IMG/VR virus record: IMGVR_UViG_3300036893_000049
Coordinates: 1-64,000 of that record
From: a virus
Reading direction: 5' to 3' (one strand)
Length of the DNA: 64,000 nt
Positions 7,811 through 15,053 of this stretch are shown here, one piece after another (positions within the stretch are counted from its first letter, which is position 1; each line of letters opens with the position of its first letter). The position numbers were made by a program, and so were the translations under genes. Under the pieces are notes generated by a model. That model did no database searches. It saw only the letters and a program-made list of their open reading frames with translations, and was not told where the DNA came from.

Positions 7811-8001
7811 CCCACCCCCATCGCACGCCCAAACCGAACTGGTCCCGGCCGCCGGTGCGAACCGACCCCGGCGCACCGATGCGGTTTCCCGCGCGTCCGG
7901 TCGTGGTCGATGCCTGCACCGAGGCCGCGCCGATCCTGCGGTGGTGCGTCGGGATTGGTTGCGGAAATACATCGAGAAAAAAGGTTGGTCGGTGCGTGTG
8001 A
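7807..8001 (+). CDS. Hypothetical protein, possibly frameshifted near its end
   Basis: ATG 7807 overlaps the previous stop (ATGA) and opens 64 codons. The first 45 residues (MTHPHRTPKPNWSRPPVRTD...) read normally, but the end (RWCVGIGCGNTSRKKVGRCV) looks like out-of-frame text. From 7941 another frame gives RRDWLRKYIEKKGWSVRVIPA and stops at 8012, a much more protein-like ending. A 1-base slip near 7935-7945, real or from assembly, would join the two. Function unknown. Confidence 0.5.
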   Translation: MTHPHRTPKPNWSRPPVRTDPGAPMRFPARPVVVDACTEAAPILRWCVGIGCGNTSRKKVGRCV

Positions 8002-8008
8002 TTCCCGC

Positions 8009-8037
8009 TTGACATTCTCACGTAACCGATAAAATAT
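8009..8037 (+). promoter_or_regulatory. Sigma70-type promoter
   Basis: TTGACA at 8009-8014, 17 bases, then AAATAT at 8032-8037 (or TAAAAT at 8030-8035). The -35 is preceded by GC, giving the CTTGAC form common in alphaproteobacteria. It points into a gene-free stretch that ends at the terminator at 8251. Confidence 0.6.
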
Positions 8038-8041
8038 GCTC

Positions 8042-8278
8042 GGGCTACGTTGTTTTTGGAATGTTGGTTGATACGGACCGGGCCGAACCCGGATGTGCAA
8101 GCGAGGGAGTCGTGACATGACAGCGCGAAGTCGGGGCTGATGCCCGTTTATCTAGACCTGCAAACAATCATGATCGCCGGCGCCGGCACCGCGGCCTGAA
8201 TACGCGGTCGGCCTGAAGTCTTCGGGTAATCCCGCCCGGAGAAACGCGTTAAGGCCCTTCCGTGTGGAGGGCCTTTTT
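8042..8278 (+). ncRNA. Candidate small RNA or leader between promoter and terminator
   Basis: A promoter at 8009 and an intrinsic terminator at 8251-8278 bracket about 235 bases with no convincing gene. Two very short frames (MTARSRG, 8117-8140, then MPVYLDLQTIMIAGAGTAA, 8140-8199, overlapping as TGATG) could instead be a coding pair. GC-rich inverted pieces around 8190-8215 suggest folding. A small RNA or attenuated leader are both possible. Confidence 0.35.
8251..8278 (+). terminator. Intrinsic terminator
   Basis: A perfect 8-bp stem (AAGGCCCT with AGGGCCTT) around a 9-base loop runs into a T tract. It separates the first early unit from the RHH regulator downstream. Confidence 0.85.
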
Positions 8279-8290
8279 GCTTTTTGGGGC

Positions 8291-8324
8291 TTGACAAGCA
8301 TACGCTCGAAACCCATCCTATAGT
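8291..8324 (+). promoter_or_regulatory. Candidate promoter of the RHH_4 gene
   Basis: TTGACA (8291-8296) and TATAGT (8319-8324) lie upstream of the RHH gene, just after the terminator. The spacing is 22 bases, longer than the usual 16-18, so either the -10 is elsewhere (CATCCT fits at 17) or the promoter needs an activator. GGGGCTTGACA is shared with the promoter at 27884. Confidence 0.4.
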
Positions 8325-8346
8325 AACCAACCGCCCGGAACCACCC

Positions 8347-8595
8347 ATGAAATCCCGCCTCGTCAGCAAAAACGTCACCCTCCCCACGGGCCGGACATCG
8401 TTCCGAATGGAGCCGGAGTTCTGGGCGGCGCTGGATGAGATCGCCAGGGTCGAGGGCGTTACGCGGAACGATCTGGTCGGGCGGGCGCAGGCAGCCTACC
8501 CAGATGGCACGCGAACCAGCGCGGTGGGAGTATTTGTTTTGGAGTGGTTCAGGGAGGGCCTTTTTGCTGTTTGGGGCTTGGCGCGGAATGTCTGA
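8347..8595 (+). CDS. Ribbon-helix-helix regulator (RHH_4 type)
   Basis: An 82-residue protein. RTSFRMEPEFWAALDEIA (about 16-33) and VTRNDLVGRAQ (37-47) followed by SAVGVFVLEWFR (about 60-71) match the RHH_4 pattern: beta strand, helix with EPEFW-AL-EIA, and a C-terminal hydrophobic strand. RHH proteins bind DNA as dimers through the beta ribbon. It is first behind its own promoter and terminator, typical of an autoregulated repressor. Its last residues come from a duplicated copy of the upstream terminator/promoter DNA (8555-8581), so the C terminus may be non-native. Confidence 0.8.
   Translation: MKSRLVSKNVTLPTGRTSFRMEPEFWAALDEIARVEGVTRNDLVGRAQAAYPDGTRTSAVGVFVLEWFREGLFAVWGLARNV
8555..8581 (+). 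repeat. Second copy of the terminator/promoter segment 8268-8294
   Basis: The 27 bases at 8268-8294 (from GAGGGCCTTTTTGC to GGGGCTTG) recur at 8555-8581 with one mismatch. The first copy is regulatory; the second encodes the end of the RHH protein. A 287-bp spaced direct repeat of this kind points to a past recombination event. Confidence 0.85.
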
Positions 8596-9103
8596 CTTCC
8601 CTCTCACCCTCCCAAACCTCGGCCTCACCGTTGTCCTCTATGCCCTGACGCTCTGGGCCGCGTTTGAGGTCGGATTGGCGGTGGCGCGGCGGAAGGATTT
8701 GCAGCGTTCCGGCTGGCTGGCAGACCAGATTGTTCAAGCGTATCGAGACGGGCGGGCGGAGGGGGTTGTAGTGGGCAAGATGTTCGGCTTCCGCGAAGGC
8801 CAGCGTTCTCGGGAGACGTGGCGCGGGCAGACCATGAAACACCTCTACACCGAAGCGGAATGGACCGAAGAAGACGGTCCCGTTCTCTGGTGGAAATTCC
8901 CGGTGACGGAACCGCCATGGGTGGGGACGCCGTTGTGTTGCGGCAGAACCATGCGTGTTCGGATTTGCTGTGGCCTAGATAGCAATGAGATCGAACTGAC
9001 GCACGATGAGCCCGGAGACGGTTGGCCCGGCTACCACACGCATTGGCAACGGATAAAAGTGCCGAAGGAACCACGGATAAAAGTGCCGAAGGAACCGAAG
9101 TGA
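8588..9103 (+). CDS. Membrane-anchored hypothetical protein, possible fusion
   Basis: A 171-residue protein from ATG 8588, overlapping the RHH stop. Residues 8-32 (LPNLGLTVVLYALTLWAAFEV) form one membrane segment, followed by a basic helix. The second half, from an internal ATG at 8834, begins MKHLYTEAEWTEEDGPVLWW and contains TEPPWVGTP and DGWPGYHTHW, a pattern seen as a stand-alone small phage protein. So this may be two genes fused or a real two-part protein. The C terminus repeats RIKVPKEP twice because of a tandem DNA duplication. Confidence 0.6.
   Translation: MSDFPLTLPNLGLTVVLYALTLWAAFEVGLAVARRKDLQRSGWLADQIVQAYRDGRAEGVVVGKMFGFREGQRSRETWRGQTMKHLYTEAEWTEEDGPVLWWKFPVTEPPWVGTPLCCGRTMRVRICCGLDSNEIELTHDEPGDGWPGYHTHWQRIKVPKEPRIKVPKEPK
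9051..9097 (+). repeat. 24-bp tandem duplication
   Basis: GGATAAAAGTGCCGAAGGAA begins at 9051 and again at 9075 in direct tandem, doubling RIKVPKEP at the end of the preceding gene and carrying its stop. Confidence 0.85.
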
Positions 9104-9648
9104 CAGCCCGAAAACACAGCCCCGCGCACGATTTTTGGCATCCCCGTGTCGAGGGTCAAATCCGTCACACCATAGGGCGCCACCCGGAATGGTTCGGCGC
9201 GCTATCATCGGCCAACCGGGTTAAGTTTGTCAATTCGCTGGCGAAGCGAATTGTCGGAGAGATCGTTGCCTGCGACCAAGGTGGGCGCGATGCCGGGCGA
9301 GTGGCGGAGAACTGCGAACCCGGCGGTTCTGGTGGTGTTGTGACGATGCCGCCAGACGCGCGGCCCATGGTCCAGTCTGTGGGCCGCGCGATACCGGCAC
9401 GCCGTCCCATCGACACCATTCCCGAGGCCATGAAAGACGGCCGCCTCGTGCTGATCTGGCACGGCAGGTCGGATGAGCCTTGGCTGGCGCGGTTCCGTGA
9501 TGGGCAGTGGTTTAACGATCAATTCCGCCGAGATCGTCGGTGGTACTTCGCGGATGTGCGGGAGTGGGCGGAGGTGCCGGGAACAACTGAGGGAGGAACA
9601 CATGAGCGATACAATCGACGGCGATCTGTTCGAGGCGCCGAAGACTGA
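9100..9648 (+). CDS. Hypothetical protein with PIDTIPEAMKDGR motif
   Basis: About 182 residues from GTG 9100 (GTGA overlap). Residues near 105-145 (RRPIDTIPEAMKDGRLVLIW) match the short 'PIETAPKDG' motif common in small phage proteins of unknown function. The N-terminal IRHTIGRHPEWFGAL looks helical. The last 15 codons overlap the next gene, whose own ribosome site (GAGGGAGGAAC) lies inside this gene. Confidence 0.55.
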   Translation: MTARKHSPAHDFWHPRVEGQIRHTIGRHPEWFGALSSANRVKFVNSLAKRIVGEIVACDQGGRDAGRVAENCEPGGSGGVVTMPPDARPMVQSVGRAIPARRPIDTIPEAMKDGRLVLIWHGRSDEPWLARFRDGQWFNDQFRRDRRWYFADVREWAEVPGTTEGGTHERYNRRRSVRGAED

Positions 9649-10831
9649 ACTGGCGGTGTTGCCGGTCAGTGCGTTACCTACGATTCTGGCGGTATATAAG
9701 ACCAATATTCTCGGTCGTCTCAAAGCTGAATTAGATGGTTGGGAGGCCGACGCCACAACACCGAAAGGCCGCGCGGAAATCGGGAGTAAGGTGCAGAAGG
9801 TCCGTGTCGCGCGTGCGGACTTCAAGCGGCTTGCCGATTCGCTCAAAGAGGACGCGATCAAGACGCAGCGTGCCGTTAATGCTGAGTTCAAAATATTGGA
9901 CGAACGCATGGAGGGCCTGATCGAGGAGATAAACGCCAGACGCGCCGAATACGAGGCGGCAGAGGCGGCACGGATCAAGGGCAATAAAGACGCCATTGAG
10001 GCCATGGAGGCGCTGGTCGTTGGGCTGGTCGATCTGTCGCCGGATGAAATACAGGCCCGTGCCGCGTCGATCCAGTCGTTCGATTATTCTGTTGAGTTTC
10101 GGGATCGGGCCGAGAAAGCGCGTGTAAGTGTTTTAGCGCAGTTGCGGGTCGCTTATAGCGATGCGGTGCAGCGGATCGCGGATGTTGAGGCTGAGCGGGT
10201 CCGGTTGGCCGAAGAAACCGAATGCCAACGCCTGGCCGATATCGAGGCACGGCGCGTGCGGGAGGAAGAAATTGCCCGTGCCGCCGCTGAACGCGCCAGG
10301 ATTGATGCGGAAGCCGAGGCTGAGCGGTTGCGGGTAGCGGCTGCGGCCGAAGCGCAACGCCTGCTGGACGAAGCGGCGGCGCGGGAGCGGGAACAGGCCG
10401 AAGCCGCGGAACGGGAACGCCGGGAAGCCGAACAACGGCTGGCGCAGGCCGAACAACGGCGCCAGGAAGCCATCGCGGCTGGCGAGCGCGCCAGACTCGC
10501 GGTGGAAGAACGGGAACGGCTTGTGGCGGCGGAGACCGAACGGCGTCGTGTGCAGGCGGCTGAACAAGCCGAACGGGATCGGCTGGCCGCCGTCGAAGCC
10601 GAACGGCAACGTGTCGCCCGTGAGACCGAGGCGCAACGGCTCGCGGATGAGAAGCGGGCGGCGGATAAGGCACACCGAGGCCAAATTAACCGCGCGGTCT
10701 TGACTGATCTCATGGCGATCCTGAATGACAACTGGAAACCGGAAGATATGCTATCGCCGGAAGTCCTGGCAAGGAAGATCGTTGAGGAGATCGCTAAGGG
10801 ACACGTTCGGCATACGAGGATTACTTATTGA
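9602..10831 (+). CDS. Long coiled-coil protein of the recombination module
   Basis: A 409-residue protein with a strong GAGGGAGGA site before ATG 9602. Residues about 190-360 are an almost unbroken charged coiled coil rich in Ala, Glu, Arg and Gln (AERERREAEQRLAQAEQ...). The flanks (residues 35-110 and 375-409) look globular. Proteins of this layout (DUF1351-like) sit beside phage recombinases and PDDEXK nucleases, exactly as here. It probably has a structural or loading role in DNA recombination; that is inferred from context. Confidence 0.7.
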   Translation: MSDTIDGDLFEAPKTELAVLPVSALPTILAVYKTNILGRLKAELDGWEADATTPKGRAEIGSKVQKVRVARADFKRLADSLKEDAIKTQRAVNAEFKILDERMEGLIEEINARRAEYEAAEAARIKGNKDAIEAMEALVVGLVDLSPDEIQARAASIQSFDYSVEFRDRAEKARVSVLAQLRVAYSDAVQRIADVEAERVRLAEETECQRLADIEARRVREEEIARAAAERARIDAEAEAERLRVAAAAEAQRLLDEAAAREREQAEAAERERREAEQRLAQAEQRRQEAIAAGERARLAVEERERLVAAETERRRVQAAEQAERDRLAAVEAERQRVARETEAQRLADEKRAADKAHRGQINRAVLTDLMAILNDNWKPEDMLSPEVLARKIVEEIAKGHVRHTRITY

Positions 10832-11709
10832 TGATCACCGACCCTGGCTGCTACAATCTTCCCGAAGACGATTACCACCGTGACCCATGTCCGACGCCCA
10901 GTCTTTCCGCTGGCATGATCAACCAAATCCTGATCGCGCCTAAGAAATGTTGGCACGCATCATCGCGGCTCAATTCGGCATGGGAAGAACCGGATGACAG
11001 CAAATTCACGATCGGCACCGTGACCCATATCATCCACCTTGAACCGCACGAATTCGACCGCAAGGTTTTGGTCTGCGACTTCAAGACATGGCAATCCAAC
11101 GATGCCAAAGCGGCGCGCGCCGACGCGAAAAAGAACGGCATGACCGCCATCCTCACACACCAGATGGAAGCAGTCCGCGAAGCCCGAGCCGCGTTCCTGG
11201 CGAACGAATTTACGCGCGAGGCATGGTCCAATGGCAAAACCGAGCAATCGCTTTTTTGGTTGCATCCGACGTTGAAAATATGGTGCCGGGCTCGGCCGGA
11301 CTTTATCTCGAACAACCATACTCATATCAATGATCACAAGGCGACGGCAGATGCTAACCCGGAGAAATTCGGGAAGCACGCTTACGATTTGGGGTACTAT
11401 AGGCGGGCCGCCTGGTACCTCGAAGGATATGAGCAGGTGTTCGGCGAGCGGCCGGACCACTACTGGTTCATATCGCAGGAAATCAAGGCCCCATATCTCA
11501 CCGCGGTCTGCGAACTGGATGAATCCGCGTTGGAGGCGGGACTCATGGAGAACGAGCGCGCGGCGCGAATCTTCACACGTTGTCTGGAACGAAATGAATG
11601 GCCCGGTTACCGGCACCGCGACCAGCCGGACAAGGATATCGCGTTTAAGACGGGTATGCCGAATTGGGCGTATATTCAGATCGATCAACGCGACGGTGTT
11701 TATCGTTAG
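10831..11709 (+). CDS. PDDEXK-like exonuclease (exodeoxyribonuclease VIII-like)
   Basis: About 292 residues from ATG 10831, overlapping the previous stop (TGATG). The N terminus DDYHRDPCPTPSLSAGMIN and the block FTIGTVTHIIHLEPHEF match RecE-like phage nucleases, which begin Y-----A-S-S-LK and then have G---H-A-L-P--F. The active-site pattern follows as IWCRARPDFIS... INDHKATADANPE (Asp, then D-K), and Y---AAWYL. Such enzymes resect double-stranded ends for single-strand annealing. The Sak4-like ATPase downstream is the likely partner. Confidence 0.75.
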   Translation: MITDPGCYNLPEDDYHRDPCPTPSLSAGMINQILIAPKKCWHASSRLNSAWEEPDDSKFTIGTVTHIIHLEPHEFDRKVLVCDFKTWQSNDAKAARADAKKNGMTAILTHQMEAVREARAAFLANEFTREAWSNGKTEQSLFWLHPTLKIWCRARPDFISNNHTHINDHKATADANPEKFGKHAYDLGYYRRAAWYLEGYEQVFGERPDHYWFISQEIKAPYLTAVCELDESALEAGLMENERAARIFTRCLERNEWPGYRHRDQPDKDIAFKTGMPNWAYIQIDQRDGVYR

Positions 11710-11721
11710 AAAGGAAATGGG

Positions 11722-11829
11722 ATGATACAGTTGTTCACGCTCTTCGTATTGGCGGTTGGGGTACTGGTCAATGCGGTCGCTCTCGCGCGAGTCAATCGAG
11801 TGCTACGGCGATTGGAGGGAGTGGTCTAA
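11722..11829 (+). CDS. 35-aa single-pass membrane peptide
   Basis: ATG 11722 follows GAAAGGAAATGGG. The peptide MIQLFTLFVLAVGVLVNAVA plus a basic tail has one membrane helix and positive residues on the other side. The TAA overlaps the next ATG (TAATG). Function unknown. Confidence 0.55.
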   Translation: MIQLFTLFVLAVGVLVNAVALARVNRVLRRLEGVV

Positions 11830-12845
11830 TGTCTCTCGTCCAAATCGCCCCGGTCACACGCCAGGGGATGAAACTCCTGATTTCTCTGTTCGGTCTGTCC
11901 GAAACAGGGAAAACCTATTCCGCCCTGAAACTCATGGCCGGGATCGAGCCCGACCCAAAGAAGCGGGGCCTACTCGATACGGAAGGCGGCGAACGTGGCC
12001 GGATGTATTTCGACGCCATTGAAGGCGGCTATATGTATGGCTCTCTGACGCCGCCGTTCACGCCTGAGCGCTATATGGAGGCGTTGCGTGATTTCGTTGA
12101 AGCGGGGGTGACGACGCTTACCGTGGATTCAGTCTCGCACGCATGGTTCGCTGCTGGCGGCATCCTCGATATGGTGGAACAAGCCACCGAAAAAAACGAT
12201 ATGGCAAAATGGGCCAAGCCGAAACGGCGGCTTGGCAAACTCTCCGGCCAATGGTTGACGTGCGGGCTGCACCTGATCCTTTGCTCGCGCGGCAAGCAGC
12301 CGATGGTCGAGGAAGTCGTAAATGGGCGCAAAGCCTATGTTCCTGGCCCCATAGTGCCGGTGCAGGAAAAGTCGCTGCGCTTCGACATGACCATTATGGC
12401 GCTGATGCTTGGTGATGGCGCATTTACGACCGACCGAAAATTCGGCGGCAAGTGTCCGGGTTCATTGCGTCCGATATTCGAGGGCCATGAAGTCATGGAT
12501 GAGAGTATTGGCCGTCAACTAATCGCGTGGATTGGCGGTCAGGACGTAAAGGCATCGGGAGATCGGGGCCTCGAACTCGATGCGGGAGAAGCCGCCGCGT
12601 TGGGCACCGACTCGTATGTGGCGTTCTGGAAAGCCCTGACCAACGAACAGCGGACCCGCTTGCTACCGGGCCACGACAACCGTAAATCGATTGCGAAGGC
12701 TGCTGACGAGGAAATCGAACGCGCGAAACAGGAAGCGGAGGGCGAAGACCGTGCCGATCCGTTTGGCGCTGGTAAGGCCCTCGAAACAGGTATCGCTTTA
12801 GTGGGAGGAACCGACGTTGGATCGACCGATGCCGCCTCAAATTAA
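11829..12845 (+). CDS. Sak4-like RecA-fold ATPase
   Basis: A 338-residue protein. Walker A is GLSETGKT at residues 22-29, an acidic strand VTTLTVDSVSHAW (about 93-105) is Walker B, and the N-terminal core is RecA-like (AAA_24 type). The region after residue 245 is a variable tail rich in Glu and Lys. Phage Sak4 proteins are ATP-dependent single-strand annealing recombinases or mediators, and the neighbouring coiled-coil and PDDEXK genes fit. Start ATG 11829 overlaps the TAA of the small membrane gene. Confidence 0.78.
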   Translation: MSLVQIAPVTRQGMKLLISLFGLSETGKTYSALKLMAGIEPDPKKRGLLDTEGGERGRMYFDAIEGGYMYGSLTPPFTPERYMEALRDFVEAGVTTLTVDSVSHAWFAAGGILDMVEQATEKNDMAKWAKPKRRLGKLSGQWLTCGLHLILCSRGKQPMVEEVVNGRKAYVPGPIVPVQEKSLRFDMTIMALMLGDGAFTTDRKFGGKCPGSLRPIFEGHEVMDESIGRQLIAWIGGQDVKASGDRGLELDAGEAAALGTDSYVAFWKALTNEQRTRLLPGHDNRKSIAKAADEEIERAKQEAEGEDRADPFGAGKALETGIALVGGTDVGSTDAASN

Positions 12846-12996
12846 GATTCGAAGTTGCGCGACTTGCGTGTTGTGGCCGAAGGATGACGAACGTCCCGGA
12901 TTGCGGCGTTGCCCGAAGTTCCGCGTGCTGACCGGCGCTTCACACGGATCGGCCTGCACGGCCTATGTCCTGGGCGCGGAGGTCCCCGCCGAATGA
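12817..12996 (+). CDS. Small four-cysteine zinc-ribbon-like protein
   Basis: A frame overlapping the end of the ATPase gene. TTG 12817 sits 6 bases after GGGAGGA and is the likely start (ATG 12829 is alternative), giving 59 residues. CATC at about 18-21, then RRC and SAC further on, place four Cys as in a small zinc ribbon. Its TGA at 12994 overlaps a following ATG. Probably a nucleic-acid-binding accessory of the recombination set; function unknown. Confidence 0.5.
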   Translation: MDRPMPPQIKIRSCATCVLWPKDDERPGLRRCPKFRVLTGASHGSACTAYVLGAEVPAE

Positions 12997-13027
12997 CTAC
13001 CGCCCCGCCGGAGCCGGAGAAGAAGCT

Positions 13028-13357
13028 ATGCGTTTGATCGCCGCGTATCGCATCTGCCATCTGATCGGCCACAAGCGGGAAGGCTACCATGCTGGGTGGT
13101 ACTACGACCGGCGTGGCCGTCAACGCGAACGCAGGCACCAGCGATGTAAGCGGTGCGGCACATCGGACGGCGGCGAGGTCTTTCGTGCAGGCGCGTTGGA
13201 ATGGATGCGGTGGTGGAATTTACGGCGCTCGTTCGAGGATCATACTCGAATAGTTCGCTTGTGGATCGGGCGAGACTGCGAGGCTTGCGGGAAGCGCCGA
13301 TCCCGATTCGGGTGCGATGTCGGGGATCATCGGGACTGTTTGGAGATACCGTTTTGA
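13028..13357 (+). CDS. Hypothetical zinc-finger-like protein, 109 aa
   Basis: ATG 13028 follows GGAGAAGAAG-type sequence. Two Cys pairs, RCKRCG near residue 40 and DCEACGKRR near 85, with a highly basic middle (RRGRQRERRHQRCKRC), suggest zinc-dependent nucleic-acid binding. The stop overlaps the TTG of the nuclease gene. No family recognised. Confidence 0.6.
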   Translation: MRLIAAYRICHLIGHKREGYHAGWYYDRRGRQRERRHQRCKRCGTSDGGEVFRAGALEWMRWWNLRRSFEDHTRIVRLWIGRDCEACGKRRSRFGCDVGDHRDCLEIPF

Positions 13358-13893
13358 GTGATGATCCGAAGCCCACCTGGATTCCCCGTGAAACCTGGCG
13401 CCAGGAAAAAGCCGTCGTATTCGCGCGGGACGCCATTGTCGGGCCGCACATCTTCATGGCTCATGATCGGTCCCGCGCGAAGTCCAGCAAGGAACATCTC
13501 TGGCAGGCCAAGCGCGGCGTCCGCAAGGGCACGCCAGACACGCAACTGATCCTCCCCGGAGGGTTGCATGCCTGGTTCGAATTCAAGGCCCCAGGGCAAC
13601 GTGTGGCGTCTGGAGACGACCAGGATTTGATGCTGGCGAAACTGCGGTCTCTTGGCGATGAAGCGGATTGGGGCGTAACAATCGAAGATATGCGCGCGTT
13701 CTGGGCCGAGCATAATGTCCCGATGGTGCCGAACGCGGCTTACCGCGCGATGGTGCTGGATGGGCTGGTCGATAGCCGCATCGCCAAGGCCGAGGGCGCG
13801 GTGCCAGTCGTTAAGAAGGCCGCGCGGCCCGGTAAAGTCCAGCCTCGATTCACGGCTGGGAAACGGATGGCGAGAAGGATTTATGCGGGATGA
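13354..13893 (+). CDS. VRR-NUC domain nuclease
   Basis: About 179 residues from TTG 13354, which overlaps the previous stop. The core KGTPDTQLILPGGLHAWFEFK has the VRR-NUC signature: G-PD---L, then an acidic strand with E-K, followed by GQRVASGDDQ. The fold is PDDEXK, and members are Holliday-junction or flap-type nucleases. It lies after the recombination genes and before the replication gene. The C terminus is basic. Assignment is good; the DNA substrate is inferred. Confidence 0.8.
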   Translation: MSDDPKPTWIPRETWRQEKAVVFARDAIVGPHIFMAHDRSRAKSSKEHLWQAKRGVRKGTPDTQLILPGGLHAWFEFKAPGQRVASGDDQDLMLAKLRSLGDEADWGVTIEDMRAFWAEHNVPMVPNAAYRAMVLDGLVDSRIAKAEGAVPVVKKAARPGKVQPRFTAGKRMARRIYAG

Positions 13894-14087
13894 CACCCCG
13901 AGAAAAAGCCCGCACATGGCACAAAGGCGGCATCCGTAGTGGCCGGATAGCCCTCGCGCTTGGCGTGTCTGCCCGCACGGTCCAGCGGTGGGTTTACGGG
14001 CACAAGGCAGTCTGGCCGTTGACGGTGACGCGGGTGCGGGCGAATGGGCGGGCGAGAGTGGTGCGATGCCTGTCCACGTCCGCCTGA
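13890..14087 (+). CDS. Small helix-turn-helix protein, 65 aa
   Basis: ATG 13890 overlaps the nuclease stop (ATGA). Residues 15-38 (GRIALALGVSARTVQRWVYG) form a clear helix-turn-helix. The remainder is basic. Likely a DNA-binding regulator or architectural protein; the target is unknown. Confidence 0.65.
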   Translation: MTPREKARTWHKGGIRSGRIALALGVSARTVQRWVYGHKAVWPLTVTRVRANGRARVVRCLSTSA

Positions 14088-14233
14088 CCCCCGCCGAACG
14101 CGCGCTCCAGCCCGAGATCGGGGACGTCATCGGCATCCTGCACGGGACAGAGAACGGCGTGGCGGAGGTCGAGTGGCCTGGGCGGAGGTCGTGGCATCGG
14201 GAGGGGGATTTGGAGCGTGTCGAACAAATCTGA
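14066..14233 (+). CDS. Small hypothetical protein, 55 aa
   Basis: ATG 14066 lies inside the end of the HTH gene, in another frame. The sequence (MPVHVRLTPAERALQPEIGD... GVAEVEWPGRRSWHREGDL) looks like a small SH3-type barrel. A short internal DNA repeat (GCGGAGGTCG twice) is visible at about 14165-14190. Function unknown. Confidence 0.5.
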   Translation: MPVHVRLTPAERALQPEIGDVIGILHGTENGVAEVEWPGRRSWHREGDLERVEQI

Positions 14234-14441
14234 CCCCCGCCAGAGTTCGCTGTTCCGCGAGCCCGCTCCACGAACCGCACCACAAGTTGTTGAAAAGAAA
14301 GGTGCACGGGACCGAAGCGTGACCTTTTTGTTGCCCGAGGACTATGGGGAGGAGACGGATTGGACGCCCGGTCCGGTTCCCGATGAACTTGATGCCTGGT
14401 TTCGTGCGCCGGAGAGAGCGTGGAACAGGGGGTTGGGGTAG
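14217..14441 (+). CDS. Hypothetical protein, 74 aa
   Basis: GTG 14217 overlaps the end of the previous gene after GGGGGATTTGGAG. The N terminus carries an SSLF motif (PRQSSLFREPAP), followed by VTFLLPEDYGEETDW. SSLF-type tails and short linear motifs are common in proteins docking on replication factors, which would suit its place before the primase; this is speculative. Confidence 0.5.
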   Translation: MSNKSDPRQSSLFREPAPRTAPQVVEKKGARDRSVTFLLPEDYGEETDWTPGPVPDELDAWFRAPERAWNRGLG

Positions 14442-14463
14442 GTAGTTTCCGAGGGGGAGGGGC

Positions 14464-14498
14464 TTGACAGACTCCCTAAACAGGCGTCAAATGGACGC
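14464..14498 (+). promoter_or_regulatory. Promoter with overlapping inverted-repeat operator
   Basis: TTGACA at 14464-14469, 17 bases, then TCAAAT at 14487-14492. The -10 lies within GCGTC-AAATG-GACGC (14484-14498), a 5-bp inverted repeat. A dimeric protein bound there would block the promoter; the RHH gene directly downstream is the obvious candidate. Confidence 0.6.
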
Positions 14499-14515
14499 TT
14501 CATAGGGAGCCGACC

Positions 14516-14728
14516 ATGATCGATGAAGGCCGGATAAACTTGCGGTTGCCACCAGTTACCGCGAATAAGGTGCGCGCTTTGGCCAAGGAGCGCAATCAGA
14601 CCCTCGTGGGGCTGGTCAGGGAAGCGGTGGGAGTTCTACAGACCGCGCATCAGGGCGGCAAGGATGGTCTTTATCTCGGTCTGGCCAAGCATCGAGAAAA
14701 CCTCGAAACCGTCCTGGTGTCGCCATGA
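14516..14728 (+). CDS. Ribbon-helix-helix (CopG-like) regulator, 70 aa
   Basis: Starts at ATG 14516 after TAGGGAG. INLRLPPVTANKVRALAKERNQ (7-28) and TLVGLVREAVGVLQ (29-42) give the strand-helix-helix of a CopG-type dimer. It is the first gene after the promoter/operator at 14464, so autoregulation is likely. It is followed, with ATGA overlap, by the gene ahead of the primase, so it may control replication timing. Confidence 0.72.
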   Translation: MIDEGRINLRLPPVTANKVRALAKERNQTLVGLVREAVGVLQTAHQGGKDGLYLGLAKHRENLETVLVSP

Positions 14729-15042
14729 GCGAACAATCCCGTATGCCGGTGACCATCTTAGAATGGAAGCCGATGAAACGGAACACGCTGCACGGGTTCG
14801 TCAAAATCCAACTCGGAGCCTTGACTATTTCCGATTGCCCCATTCACGATACCCAGGGACGCAAATGGTGTGGGTTGCCATCAAAACCAATAATTACAGC
14901 GGAGGGAACCGTGAAGAAGGGAGACGATGGCAAGGTTAAATATGTCCCGCTCCTACAGTGGGCAACAAAGGCCGCGAGCGACCGATTTAGTGATTCCGTG
15001 GTCCTCTCGCTGGAAGAAAAACACCCCGACGCCTTCGCGTAA
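14725..15042 (+). CDS. Hypothetical protein upstream of primase, 105 aa
   Basis: ATG 14725 overlaps the RHH stop. The pattern MKRNTLHGFVKIQLGALTISDCPIHD, then WCGLPSKPI, is that of a small beta-barrel phage protein usually found next to replication genes. An OB-like single-strand DNA-binding role would fit but is not proven. An internal ATG (M17, MKRNTL) could be an alternative start. Confidence 0.65.
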   Translation: MSEQSRMPVTILEWKPMKRNTLHGFVKIQLGALTISDCPIHDTQGRKWCGLPSKPIITAEGTVKKGDDGKVKYVPLLQWATKAASDRFSDSVVLSLEEKHPDAFA

Positions 15043-15053
15043 GCTATTTGCCA

